Source of the DNA: Emergomyces orientalis
Lineage: Eukaryota; Ascomycota; Eurotiomycetes; Onygenales; Ajellomycetaceae
NCBI GenBank assembly: GCA_002110485.1
Contig: MOWL01000008.1
Location: 1-64,000, forward strand
Reading direction: 5' to 3'
DNA length: 64,000 nt
The position numbers and the translations under genes were made by a program. The notes under the pieces are model-generated. The model was not told where the DNA came from. It searched no databases and was given only the letters and a program-made list of their open reading frames with translations. This document shows positions 1-11,407 of the stretch, piece after piece (the stretch's first letter is position 1; each line of letters begins with the position of its first letter).

Positions 1-203
1 GCTTGGCGTCGGACATAACCCACTTAGTCAACTTTTGCCCCAGCTAGGTAAGAGTTAAACTTAACTTCAACTCTCACTTGGAGCAGTTTTGGGTATAATA
101 ATATCTTGTGGTGAATGTATGGTTATTTTTATATTTGAAACCGCATGAGAGGGAATTAATTACTCCTTGCTAGTGGTGGATCTTCTTCTCGGTATCAAAG
201 ACA

Positions 204-1349
204 ATGGATACTCCCTTTCCTTGGCACCTAGGCGTTTACGATGCCCATTGCCATCCAACGGACACAATGGCGTCTATTGATGATATTGCCCAGATGAAAA
301 CGGCCACTCTGACAGTCATGGCTACTCGTGCACAAGATCAAGAGCTGGTTGCTGAGATTGCCTCGAGATATGCTCCATCTCAAAACTCTGCTGACCAAAA
401 GTTAAGAGTCATTCCCTCTTTCGGATGGCACCCTTGGTTCTCTCATCAAATCATCGACGATGTCAAAACAGAATTACACAATGACGCCACTTTCTCCAAG
501 GAAGAGCACTATAAAAGCGTTTTAATTCCCTCAGTCAAGGATGAGAATCTGCTGCGTGGCCTTCCGGAACCATTTCCTTTGTCGAAATTGGTTTCTGAAA
601 CAAAAGCTCGACTAGAGCAACATCCTCACGCCCTTGTTGGGGAAATCGGCCTTGATCGTTCATTCCGCATCCCAAATGCTTGGTTTCCCCATGAGATAGA
701 AAATAGGGACGCCAGCCTCACACCTGGGTCGCGGGAGGGAAGAACCTTGTCTCCCCATCGCGTCGCCTTGCCCCATCAAAAGGCAATTCTTAGAGCCCAA
801 TTCCAGCTCGCAGGTGATATGCAACGCCCGGTGTCTGTTCATAGCGTTCAAGCACATGGCGCTGTTTTTGATCTACTCCAGGAGCTCTGGTCTGGCCATG
901 AAAAGAAAGGCGTTTCTAATCGGCAACGACGGAGACGGCCAAGTGTAGACAACGCTCACGAACTTAGCGATCATGAACAGGCCGAGGATAAAATTGGACA
1001 GTCAAGTCCTGCATCTCATCCATTTCCACCACGGATATGCATGCATTCGTACTCTGGGCCTCCAGATGCTCTGAATCGGTTCTTTCGTAAATCCAACCCA
1101 GCAGATATATATTTTTCTTTCTCTAACGTCATCAATTTTTCAAACGATTCTTCGGCAAAGGTCGTTGAGGTGATCAAGGCGCTTCCCGATGATAGAATTC
1201 TGGTTGAGAGCGACCTTCACTGCGCTGGAGAAAGGATGGACGACTTGATGGAAGCCGTTGTACGTCAAGTATGTGCGATTCGTGAATGGGATTTGGAACA
1301 GGGAACTCGGGTCCTTGGTGAGAATTGGAAGCGCTTTATTTTCGGCTAA
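204..1349 (+). CDS. TatD-family metal-dependent hydrolase (Scn1-like)
   Basis: Intronless 381-codon gene. It shows the metal-ligand pattern of TatD-type amidohydrolase-fold nucleases: an HxH pair at H15/H17 in DAHCHPTD, a glutamate at E147 in GEIGLDR, H213 in VSVHSVQ, H281 in CMHSYSG and D337 in LVESDLH. Family members hydrolyse phosphoester bonds in DNA with two metal ions; the fungal branch resembles Cut9-interacting protein Scn1 of fission yeast, whose substrate is uncertain. About 80 residues between E147 and H213 and between H213 and H281 are charged, low-conservation inserts, which makes it longer than the roughly 260-300 residue bacterial proteins. The ATG at 204 is the first in frame and sits just before the conserved metal site. 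No signal peptide or membrane segment is visible. Family assignment is firm; substrate and pathway are not. Confidence 0.88.
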   Translation: MDTPFPWHLGVYDAHCHPTDTMASIDDIAQMKTATLTVMATRAQDQELVAEIASRYAPSQNSADQKLRVIPSFGWHPWFSHQIIDDVKTELHNDATFSKEEHYKSVLIPSVKDENLLRGLPEPFPLSKLVSETKARLEQHPHALVGEIGLDRSFRIPNAWFPHEIENRDASLTPGSREGRTLSPHRVALPHQKAILRAQFQLAGDMQRPVSVHSVQAHGAVFDLLQELWSGHEKKGVSNRQRRRRPSVDNAHELSDHEQAEDKIGQSSPASHPFPPRICMHSYSGPPDALNRFFRKSNPADIYFSFSNVINFSNDSSAKVVEVIKALPDDRILVESDLHCAGERMDDLMEAVVRQVCAIREWDLEQGTRVLGENWKRFIFG

Positions 1350-1361
1350 CATGACAATGAC

Positions 1362-2659
1362 ATGGAGTTATTGGAACTCGTCACCGATCAGTTGGAGACA
1401 TTCACCTCGCATGTCCTCCAAGAAGAATGTTTCCATAAACGCGATCATTTTGCAGACTACCTGTTGGCTCTCAGAGAAGAATAAATGTTGGTATCTGAAA
1501 TGACCAAGCATGAAATACTACCATTATATCTGTGTAAACATTTCGGCAACTTCTCGAAACAGAGGTTTCCCGAAATCACTACCATGATGGAGTCCGGCGC
1601 ATACGCAAACTCGTAAGCTTGTGTTCTGTTTTCCGATCTTAGCCGCTTCATCTCAGGGAAGGCTGCGCTTTGGACCTGTCGGCGTTTTTGTTCCTGTTCC
1701 ACATGGACGGCCCGATTGGTCTATACTAAAGGCTCTAAATTTACGGCGTATACGCCTTTAACCGCTCGCCGCCGTTGGCGTTAGACAAGCTTCGTCCCTG
1801 TGCAGTTTCATCTATCAGTAACATGGTTGTATCTGCCTTTGGGGACGCCAGGGTACGATCTGCGGACGATCCTGCTGCATGTCTTAAATTGGGTATCACG
1901 AAATATTGCGGCAACTGCATGATGCGGTGATCTGGACTTGAAAGAAAGATCAAATTCCTGCCCATTGATCGACCTGGAGAACAGCACAATAGAAGTCTGA
2001 AGATTTTGGGGAAACGACAACCGACTGTTGATGTTGTCTATTTTCCAGATTACAAATGCCACTTCCAACCAATCCATGGATTGTAACCACTTGCAAAATG
2101 AGTATTATCAAAGTTTCCGAACTGGAGTGTGTGTGGCCCTTCTCGCGTTACAATGTCAAGCGCTCATGCTCAAGGGTACCTGCTGGCTTTGTAGAACAGT
2201 TACATACCATCGGACGTATTTACCTGAACTTGGTATATCTCCTCATTCGAGGTGCAGGGTGTCGATCATATTCCCTCCAATCTTGTTCGCTTGTTGACCA
2301 ACTACTGCCGGTTTTACTGCTGGACTGAAATCACCGGTCAAGATGCGGCGCAAACTAATAACGATAGCAGCAACAAAACTACCTCAGTAGAGCTTAATTA
2401 TCATTCGAATCTTCAGCGGCACTTGGCTTTTGTGGCTGCAGCATTGAATTTGCTTGGTAAATACGTTCTTCCAAAATATGTTCGTTCCTTTTCTTTGTTT
2501 TGCTTCTTTTCTTCTTTGTTACTCGACATCTCACCCTGTTGGTGGTACTGTAATTCAATATAGATGAACAAGAACATCGCTAATTCAATTGCTATACGGT
2601 TTAGAGAACAGGGGAGCACTACTGGTGGTTTCTCGGTAGCCTTACATTGGCTTAAGTAA
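1362..2659 (+). pseudogene. Probable decayed or heavily interrupted gene, unknown product
   Basis: Several stretches read like protein but cannot be joined by ordinary introns. From the ATG at 1362 one frame runs to 1617 with a single internal TAA at 1482. A frame around 1891-1935 (reading GYHEILRQLHDAV) is continued only after a one-base shift by 1930-2087 (reading ERKIKFLPIDRPGEQ, then TVDVVYFPDYKCHFQP). A further coding-like block covers about 2268-2456 (GVDHIPSNLVRLLTNYCRFY). It is followed by a plausible intron (2457-2562, GTAAAT...TATAG) and an end block reading SIAIRFREQGSTTGG that stops at 2657-2659, again in a different phase. No family was recognised. The best reading is a pseudogene lying 12 bases downstream of the TatD gene; a real gene with unusual splicing, or assembly errors, are alternatives. 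Confidence 0.4.
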
Positions 2660-3372
2660 TAATATCTTCCATTCCCGGATGGCACTGGCTTCATTCCCTC
2701 GAGAGAAGCGTGCTACGTATCACATTTCTACCGGCGCAGACGGATCCTTTTGAGAGCCGTAAATAAACACCATCACGGTGTACTTCCCGATGAAGTTGTC
2801 CCCACATAGAATAGCCGGGATTAGCATTTATTATTGCTCCCAACCACCCGGTATAACTCTCCCGCAGAAAGATATTTGATTTTGAACTCCTGATGGCCGT
2901 GGTGTTTACTCATTGCCCAGCCGGCCCCTCTGCACGGAGGTAGCCACACAATTAATCCTCCAATGAAAAGTGACACGTAGTTTTGAATATGCAGGTTGTC
3001 AAGCTGCACAATACGCCAAAACACAAATATATGGTTGATTACGAATACTCGTGGTCCTGGGGTGAGGAAAACATTCAGATTTAACTATCCCCCACGCACC
3101 TGTTTCCCTTCTCTATTATACCATTTGTTTTCCTCGAGAATACTCACTATAGCACCATGGAATAAATACCTACCATTGTGGGAATTTTCAGCTTAACATT
3201 ACCTTCCAACGATCGCGTAACATTGATTTTTCCCGAGAATTTTCGAGAGAGGAGTGACGGCAAGAAGATACGTTATCGGTATTGGTATATCAACATTTCA
3301 AATGGCATCGAGCAGCGCTTTATAGGTATTTGACGGCCGAAACTGCTGTCAATACCCAGCTCCCACGTTCCG
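2660..3372. other. Intergenic, likely promoter of the membrane-protein gene
   Basis: No convincing coding exon was seen on either strand. The stretch separates the decayed gene from the start codon at 3373 and presumably holds its upstream control region and 5' leader; no specific motif could be assigned. Confidence 0.4.
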
Positions 3373-5831
3373 ATGTATAGCTTCGCCGAATCCCTGCATT
3401 GGGGTAGTTTTCTAACCACTGTTATCTCTATCAACATCTTTTGGTGGATTTGGGACATTCCCCTTATTTGGCAGCGAGGATTTCGTGCCTATGTCGACGC
3501 GATTACCTGGGAATGTGTGCGAATTTACATGCCATCCGTCGCTGGGGTCTTTGCGATTTACCATACAAACAATCGCTCTCGCTGGCCCCAGCTCTACTAT
3601 TATGGTGGGCGGAATGAGGCGCTTGCAGAAGGTATGACTGACGCCGAGGTTATAAGGATAGTTGTAACGGATTCATTATCCATCGCGTCGACTATCCTGA
3701 CGATATCCAAATTCTATATCCAACCATCAGGCTTGATATTTAACACGGCACTTTGGGTGTTTCCGAGCCTTCAAGTTTCCCTGATCGGTATCTGTGTTAT
3801 CGTTGCCTCATATACCAAAACATGCCCGCGACGAAATATCCTTTTAGGCGGAGCTTTGTTTATCTTTACGGTTGGTACCTGTATCGGGATTATTTTGATG
3901 TGTTCAAGTTTGACGCACCTTCAAGCGTGGTTACCAGCAACAATGCTATATTTTTTCATGACGTCGCCCTTTTGCCTATACACACCTGGCGCTTTTATCA
4001 CTCTCATCGTGTTCGTAGCGACTATGGCTCGGGTTGGGGGTTTGGCCATCGCTGCATTGCTCCCAAGGATTGTCATGCCGTCAACATCTCTAAAACATCC
4101 ACTATTTGGAACGGCATATCTGGCTGTGGGAATGGCTGGGGGAATTGTAGCGATTTACGGCAGGTTTCGTTTACGGCATATATGCCTAGTTCTGAAACGG
4201 AAAGATACAGCAACTGATATGGATACTTCGCTTTTAAGTGTAAGTCTGCATTGATATTTGTTGAAAATTTTTTCACCTCTATGCATTTGATGGAATTTTT
4301 TTTATATATTTTTTTTAGCTAATCGGAGCGGGTACAGAATGGAATAGCGTCGTTGAATGCCTCTCGAACTCGGGTGCGCCGAAAACGTATAGGAAAACAT
4401 GTTTCTGAGAAAGACGGGAAAGCTGTGGTAAGAACAGGAACCCTTTGCTGAAATTTGATTTCAAATTGCCCCCTCCCTTTGGTGAACAAATATGTCACTG
4501 GATGGCTGTTGCAACACGGATGCACCATATGGGCTCAACGACAAAATGAGACTTATCAAGTTACGAGACACCCTTATCCATTAATTCCGGTTTCACGTTG
4601 CTAATATTATCCGAAATGCATGTAGCTAATAATACAACCGCCGGAGCGGGCCTACTATTCCGAATTAATGACAGAGGTGAGAACTGCTTACTGCCCAAAC
4701 GCATCATTGCTTTTCCTCTATCCATTGCATTCTACTAACGTTTTGAAGGAATGCCGACGACAGCCTCCAACTGTACATAATTCACCAGACGAGGTACATC
4801 ACCAACCCAAAAAATTAAGTCCCCAAAAGGGAAAAGAGAGAAGAAAGAAACGCCCTTCCCACCAACACTAATATAAAATGCTTTATTTTCTTCTAGGAGA
4901 TTCGAAGAAATGTATCAACTCAGCAAATACTGGCAGACGCGACACAAGTCGACAATAACCCCAGATTTCCGGAATCTATAGAATCTGTATTTTTCGGTGA
5001 TAGAGCACGGGCGCGGTCCTTGCGGATTAAGCGGAAACCGGTCGGGAGCGGTTCTCTGAAGATGGTGCGCACCAGAGCTCCTTGAGGAAAATTGACGGAA
5101 TCAAGATAGTGGAGGAAAAGAGAGAAAATCATAGCTTTTTGCATTGCTGACAGCAATTAATTTCACGCAGAGAACAGCGCAATGGCGGAATAACGATAAT
5201 GACAAATATATAACAGACGTAAGAAATTCTTTTCTGAGGGCTGTATCACGGGTTTCGTCTTAATTAATGACTTTGGATTCGTTATTCTGGAATTTGCAGC
5301 TTAGTTTCTAACACTAGTATATTTTACAGATACAAAAACCAATTCCGGATACATATCTACCACATCATAATACCAACAATGTAAGATGACACAGATGGTT
5401 CCTTGAGTGCAATATATTGTTATTTTTTTATTTAATATCCAATTTATTTTTTAACCAAAAGGCTGTTTAGACGACGAGACAGGATTTAGCCCATTCAATA
5501 TCACTTCGGACGGAGAGTGGGGTCCAGGTACGATTCTGTGTTTCTACCTACCTTCGGCAACAATATATTATAGCAAATCAACCATCCATCTTTATGAGAA
5601 AAGATAAAATTTAAAACTAACCATTTTACCACACAGCAACCAGGAAAGAAACGCATTGCGCGATACTTCGAAGCGGAAACCGGAAAGATACACGTAGGTA
5701 CACGAGAACAGCCTCCTAGACAACAGAGCTTGAAGTCGAAACCGTTACCGAAACCACCGACTGCCCACCCTATGGTCAAGTTGAAACATAGGGTGCGGGG
5801 AGATCTTGATGTTTTCACTGGTTTTCGTTAG
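3373..5831 (+). CDS. Multi-pass membrane protein with long basic C-terminal tail, nine exons
   Basis: Proposed exons: 3373-4239, 4329-4427, 4626-4676, 4749-4793, 4897-5064, 5171-5218, 5330-5380, 5471-5527, 5637-5831, giving 526 residues; every junction is phase 0. Exon 1 alone encodes about seven hydrophobic membrane segments (roughly residues 10-32, 98-118, 122-147, 155-177, 184-206, 207-230, 243-262) and no signal peptide. Exons 2-9 encode a soluble, Arg/Lys- and Pro-rich tail, with stretches such as RKRIGKHVSEKDGK and a terminal block ending DVFTGFR. Introns are 72-198 nt with GTAAGA/GTGAGA-type donors and good branch sites (for example CTAAC before 4749); the donor at 5065 (GTGCGC) is the weakest call. 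If the first intron were not spliced, the protein would end at residue 293 and lose the tail. The layout suggests a fungal-specific membrane protein with a cytoplasmic tail. The family was not recognised and function is unknown. Confidence 0.65.
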
Positions 5832-6506
5832 ACTGGGGAGGCGAGGTTTAGAAGCGGAGACGGCGCTACGCTAGATTCTATTGACGAACTCGTTTACTAT
5901 ATGAATGGGCGGGATGTGTGGCCGAACATTTATTTTAAATTTTTTTTTTTCTCTTTGTATTTTCGCATACGAGAAAAGTTCATGGAGGCATGTAATTGAA
6001 GGAGTAGCTATTTAGGGATATTTTAATGTTAATGTTAATGGCTATGTGATGGAGGGGTTGGCTTTGCATATATGATACATTAGAATTTAGGACATAATAC
6101 TATCGAGTGTTTGCCAGGGAACACACACCTTCGTAAAATTGTGGGGCCCGGGGGTTGGGTCATGACTTGCGTGGGGAACAAAATGCGGCTAAATTGGGGA
6201 GGGGGAATTGGAAATAGATATTGATCATTGAACGATTCAAATCCTGGATTTTGGAAGGACGCCTCTCCTGCTCGTGTGGCTTAACACATGCAAGTAAACA
6301 GGGAAAAGAAGACTTTTCTCATTCTATCTACCCATTATACTCCGCCCGTGTGCATACTACTAGTAGAGTATAAACATTTCATATTCATTCTAGTTTATTA
6401 TTTATTTTAGATATCTGACGGGAGCTGAGTGGTAACTATCAAAGTAAAAGAGCCGAGGGATAAAAAAAGACACTCTGGATGTCCAATTCTAAACTCCATT
6501 ACTCAC
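5832..6506. other. Convergent intergenic region
   Basis: AT-rich stretch between the 3' ends of the plus-strand membrane-protein gene and the minus-strand ThDP enzyme. It contains a T-run near 5939-5952 and no coding-like frame; it presumably holds both 3' untranslated regions and polyadenylation signals. Confidence 0.5.
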
Positions 6507-8567
6507 TTACTTCTTTTCAGCGACATACTTCCCCTCCTTCCCCTCCAACTGCGCCTCCAAGACAGCCGCCTTCCCATTCTTAACACTCTCAACAGCTTTC
6601 GGCAACATATCCGCCAATTCCTCCACCGAGCCCGCACATCCGGCCCACAACTCCCCTCCAGCCGCCGCCTTTGCAATTCCCGCATAATCCGGCGTGGGCG
6701 CAAACGAAATATTCAACTCCTCATTCGTCGCCCTAGATGCATCCCCATCAGGATGAACCAGCAACATACTCCGCTTCGGCGCATTCCACCCTTTATTGTT
6801 CAGCACAATGGTCAGCACGGGGATGTTATAGCGTCGCGCAATCCAGTACACGGACCCGGGTACGCTGAATAGATATGTGCCGTCTCCGACGATCTGGCAG
6901 ACAAATTTGCCCTTGCCCGGCCCGCCGTGCTGATCATCAGAGGCCAGCTTGAGGCCAAGCGCGGCACCGCCGGACCAACCAAGGCCGCCGCCGCCGCAGT
7001 TTACCCAGGAGTTGGGCAGCGTGGCTTGAATGTGCTCGGCGACGAAGCCGGTGAGGGTCACGGCCTCGATGCACCAGATTGTATCCACGGGGCAGGAGGC
7101 GCGAATTTGAGAGATGAGGTAGGCTGCGTTTAAAGGGGCGGTGGGGCCGCCACTTGGCGTTACGGCTTGTGCGGCGAGAGATTGGAGCCGTTGCCTGTGA
7201 GAAGCTTCGATGGCAGTGCGGCGGGAGGTGTATTCTGGGGTCGTGAGGGTTTTGATGAGAGAATTATTGCTGGAGATGTGTTGGTTGAGTTGGCGCAAGG
7301 CGGTGGTACAGTCGGCGCGGTAAGTGGCCTGGGCTGGGAGGTAGAAGACGGGCATTTGCTGCTTCAGGGGATCGATATCGATGTGGAAGATCTTGGCGGA
7401 TTCTGAGGGTTTGCAGAGGCTAGGAATCCAGGGAACGTCGCAGTCGATGACGAGGATGACGTCTGCGGTTGGGATTTTCTCGTGCACTCCAAACCGAAGG
7501 CCTAGTGACGCGGGGTGGTTGGCAGGGAAGCACATGTCGCTTCCGCCCGTGTCTATGACTTGGAGGCCATGCACAGTGTCTGCGAGGTTGACGAGCTCTG
7601 TCACTGCAGATGCAACTCGTCCAGAATAGCCTGTAATCACCAGTGGCTGCTTGGCAGATACCAAGACCTCAGCGATCTCAGCGACGGCATCCTGAGGGAG
7701 TGCTGCCGGTGCTACGGGATTCCACGTATTTTGGTTAATACTATAAGGTTCAATTTCTTCCTCCAGGACCTCTCTAGCTCCCACGAGATATACAGGTCCT
7801 TGGGGGCTACTGGTTGCAAACTGCAGGGCCCTATTGACAATCTGCTTGACGTTCCTGCCAGTCTTGAACTCTCCAGTATATCGACAGTACTGAGAGACAA
7901 TTTGCTTTTGGTCGGGAACATCCTGGATCCAATGGATATATTCCGTGCGGGAGCCCCGCATCTCTCCTTCAAGCGTAAAAGGGGAAAGACCCGCAAAAAT
8001 CAAAACGGGCGCACGGCCACATGAGGCATTGTGGACGGCAGCACCCAACCCCTGAGTGCCAACGTCGACATGGACGATAACACACTGGGGCTTACCGGTA
8101 AGCCGAGCGTACCCATCGGCCATGGACAATGCCACCATCTGGAGTAATGCGGGGTCAGCAGCCATTAGGAGACAAGTATTTAATTTTTAGTTTTTCGGCC
8201 CGACGATATCCGCGCACAGCCAGGGTTTGTTGATAACGTACCTCATTGGGACAGGTAATAATTTTGGGAAATTGCCCGTTTTTCTCATTCTGACCTTTGA
8301 CGATAGCCTCTAGGATGGAGGGATGGTCAGAGCCTAAATTGACGAAGACATGGGTGACCCCGGCCTGCAGATAAAGGTCAGTATCAAAGGGTAAACAAAG
8401 GGAGAATTAACATGTTTGCGGGGTGTGAAAACCAACCTCCCACAGCGCTTCGAAGAACGCAAAAGAAGCCGTGTAAACCCTACATAAACATGACAAATCA
8501 CATTAGCATGCAAAGTTCTAGAATGTCTGAATATATCAGACCTGATATGCGGATTGGTTTCGCACAT
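6507..8567 (-). CDS. Thiamine-diphosphate-dependent enzyme (acetolactate synthase/benzoylformate decarboxylase-like)
   Basis: Exons on the minus strand: 8542-8567, 8437-8479, 8242-8364, 6507-8138, giving 607 residues. The three short 5' exons encode the start of the ThDP pyrimidine-binding domain (reading TASFAFFEALWE, then AGVTHVFVNLGSDHPS) and end in the CPNE motif at residues 61-64. Its glutamate matches the cofactor-activating Glu of this superfamily and is followed directly by MVALSMADGYAR. The ATG at 8165 looks like a start but lies in intron 3; the TTACTCCAG acceptor at 8139 restores the family sequence. The central domain and the C-terminal ThDP-binding motif (GDGTYLF at about residue 483, closing in VLNN near 511) are complete. 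The family decarboxylates or condenses 2-oxo acids; the exact substrate cannot be read from sequence. It is not the canonical mitochondrial acetolactate synthase, as no transit peptide is visible. The first exon is only 26 nt. Confidence 0.85.
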
Positions 8568-9158
8568 TTTATATGTATGTTCCAGGAACCTGGTTATTTC
8601 TTAGCGGCGGTGGCGACAAGTATGTAGGATGATTCCGCTGTGTAATTTTGATATTCTATAAGGGCCTTTAAGAAACGCCAATTCGAATGAGGATAAGGAT
8701 TGAAAACGAAGGAAAAATGGCTTTCTTCCAGCTTTTTCTATTTAATAAATAAATGGGGGAGAGAAGAATCAAGGTGGAAGGGAAGAAGAGGAAACAAGAA
8801 GACGGAGAGGAAGAGAAAGAGAAATGGCAACTGGAGTCGAAACGCCGAATGGAGGGGGGGTCGGCTGCTGAGTCAGCGATCTGGTGCCGCCCGATTTCGA
8901 GAACGCGGGGAGACGCTAGGCCGTTCCTGTCCTAGCACGGGGGATCGGTGGAGCCCCACCGCGGCCCACGACCAAATTTGGAGGCATCAAACGTTGGAAG
9001 GGCTTCAGGCTACATTGCTTGCATCTACTGAAATTGGGGTGAGGGACTGCGCAAAACCTCCGCTTGACGGTCTCTTCTTAAATTTAGGTTCGCTGATTAA
9101 GGGTAACCTATATTCTTCTTGGAGTTCGAATTTGATATATTAGTAGCCATCACTTAGC

Positions 9159-9160
<2 letters not shown>

Positions 9161-9192
<32 letters not shown>

Positions 9193-9203
9193 AGGTAGGT
9201 AGG
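9161..9203. repeat. (GCT)n microsatellite followed by (TAGG)n
   Basis: About ten perfect GCT triplets (9161-9190) are followed at once by a short TAGG tetranucleotide run (9192-9203). It is non-coding in context. Confidence 0.9.
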
Positions 9204-10781
9204 TGTATAGGAATTCAGAAGGAAGGGAAAAGATGAATAATGGAGAGGAGACGGCACGGAAAAAGTTACTTAGTACTCACAACTCTTCGATATTACATTG
9301 ATATCTTTGAACTTCCGCTTTTCGTACGGAACAGCAGGGCTACCCTGTTCGTTCGCGCATACTCGACGGCAATTTCAGTGCGACCGCCACCCTCAGCTTA
9401 TTTGCGCCGATGATCCCAGGTTACTTGAGCGGTCGGCAACCCTGATATCCTTTCACACAAAGTCAACGGTGAAGGAGCCTTGGCTGGGTCGCGACTGCAT
9501 TATTTTCATGTATATTGGTCGAATGAACTCTGGAACCGAGCATTGTATCCACCATACGGTACCCTCTCCAATCGTTTATCTTAAATTTTAAAACCCCCGG
9601 AAGAGTTTTTTCCGTCCTAGGTGGACCTGAAATATACGTCGCATTCATCGAACGTCCATGGAAGAATATCACATTCGTTCATATAAAGTTTAGTCCCATC
9701 CTGAGAACAGTTGTCAATCTCGAAAACTTAACCCGGAAATGCCAGTTCACCTGCAGAGAGAAATCCAGCTTAGAGCTCTTTCCTTAACAATTTGACGACC
9801 TAGCAACAACTCTGCAGGTTTATCTGGATATTTCGAATATCGTCACGGCCCTGTACATCTCAGATAGAAAGTAGCGACTGTTGGCTTTGACAATTCCACC
9901 ACGTTTATAACCCGGTATTTACTTCGAATCTATCCAGGCATTGTTTCATGAAAATACCCATCAGGGATCATATCCGGTCCCATTCCGGGCAATTTCGATT
10001 TCCTCCCAATGCCCACTGAGAAACATAAGTTCCTTCGCTGCCGGAAATGCCATAATGGATGTCCCGGTGGAATTGAGTCCCAAATATGTAAATTGGACGA
10101 GACCCACACAGCCTCAACCCCCCCCTTTCCCTCTGAGCTGCAGTTCCGTTTTAGAACACAGTTGCAGTGGTTTCAGATACAATCATGGGCTTCTTAGAAA
10201 CGGCACTTATCCCAACCATTTGGGCTGCATTCTAGGAATAACCCAATCCTAGAGACGTGTTTATCTGATGAATCTTTTATAATTACCCAAACAAAACATT
10301 CTCTGGTGTGAAGTGACTGAGAGCCTTCTCCTGAGACCTGTCGTGGGAAATAGCTATTGCGCTACATTGGTTTAGCCTTGGCATCTTGGGTGAGGTTGTT
10401 TAGGGCTTGTAAATTCACATGACCTGATTGCCCCTGAATTCTGCCGAAAACCTCTTGGGGATCATCATTTTTGACAACTCCCGAATGCGTCTTTGAACGA
10501 GTGAATTTTCGTTTTGCAACACTCAGTTACAGAAGGCTGGTGGCATGTATAACATGAACCAATGCTATTCACTCATGTAGTTGACTATTCAGCAACGGAC
10601 CAATAGTCTCCATATCAGTGTCAAATAGAGTGTGAATGATAAAATGAAAATATGAAAATAAGCGAAGGAGGAATTTTTTATCAACAGCTTCCTCCTTCCT
10701 TATTATCTTTTCTTTCCTTGATGAATATTTTTTTGACAGTGTTAAAATGGGCTGCAAGGTCCATTGCCAGCTTCTACATGG

Positions 10782-10805
10782 TTTTTTTTTTTTTTTTTTT
10801 TTTTT
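10782..10805. repeat. Poly-T tract (24 nt)
   Basis: Uninterrupted run of 24 T. Such a run could be the relic of a retroposed poly-A tail on the minus strand, but no element was recognised next to it. Confidence 0.9.
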
Positions 10806-11407
10806 GTGGGCTATTAACTACGTCAGATGAACGGCCGCTCTATTAATCCCCGTACTGCAATTTATGAGCTTTAGCTACCCCCGGGGTCTGTCTAAAAACT
10901 TTGCTGGAATCTTATCTAATTATAGCTTTTCTCTCATTTGTCAACAAGCCTTCAAGGGTGAATTTATGCATATCCCTCCCGCCAGAAATGATTTCGCCAG
11001 AAACTCCAAAGCAAAGATTTCTCAAATTATGTAGTGAACTTCAAAAAAATATTCCCCTGGCTTAGATTGCTATACCTTCAAGTACTCTTTTCCTTTAGAT
11101 CTAAAATATGTGAGGTTTCCCTGAATACAAATAGCTAGTAATTTGTCGCGTTGATCGTTTTACCAAAGAATGACGTCGGCAAACTAGCCAGCTTCCCTGC
11201 ATTCCACCCAGCCAAAACCAACTTTAATCCCAACGTCAACAAAATAATGATAACCCAATCCCCTTTCCGAGCCCTGCTAATCCCATATTAAAGTATTATT
11301 TCCCGGACTTTTGGATTCTGGGAAGCGAACGGGCGCAATATGCTGTTCCTGTCGCTTTCCGCCCTCTCACTTTCTTCGGCACCTTCCCTCCATCCCAACC
11401 ATTGATA

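Larger units (their letters stand above)
8568..11407. other. Intergenic region with simple repeats
   Basis: Divergent upstream region between the minus-strand ThDP gene and the plus-strand PLD-like gene. A purine-rich stretch at 8700-8880 gives long but low-complexity, non-conserved frames. Two microsatellites are listed separately. No coding exon, RNA gene or transposon was recognised. Confidence 0.5.

Noticed and set aside
8700..9143. 147-codon open frame on the plus strand
   Set aside because: The first third is a purine-rich Lys/Arg/Glu low-complexity run and the rest has no protein-like conservation; it overlaps the likely promoter of the ThDP gene.
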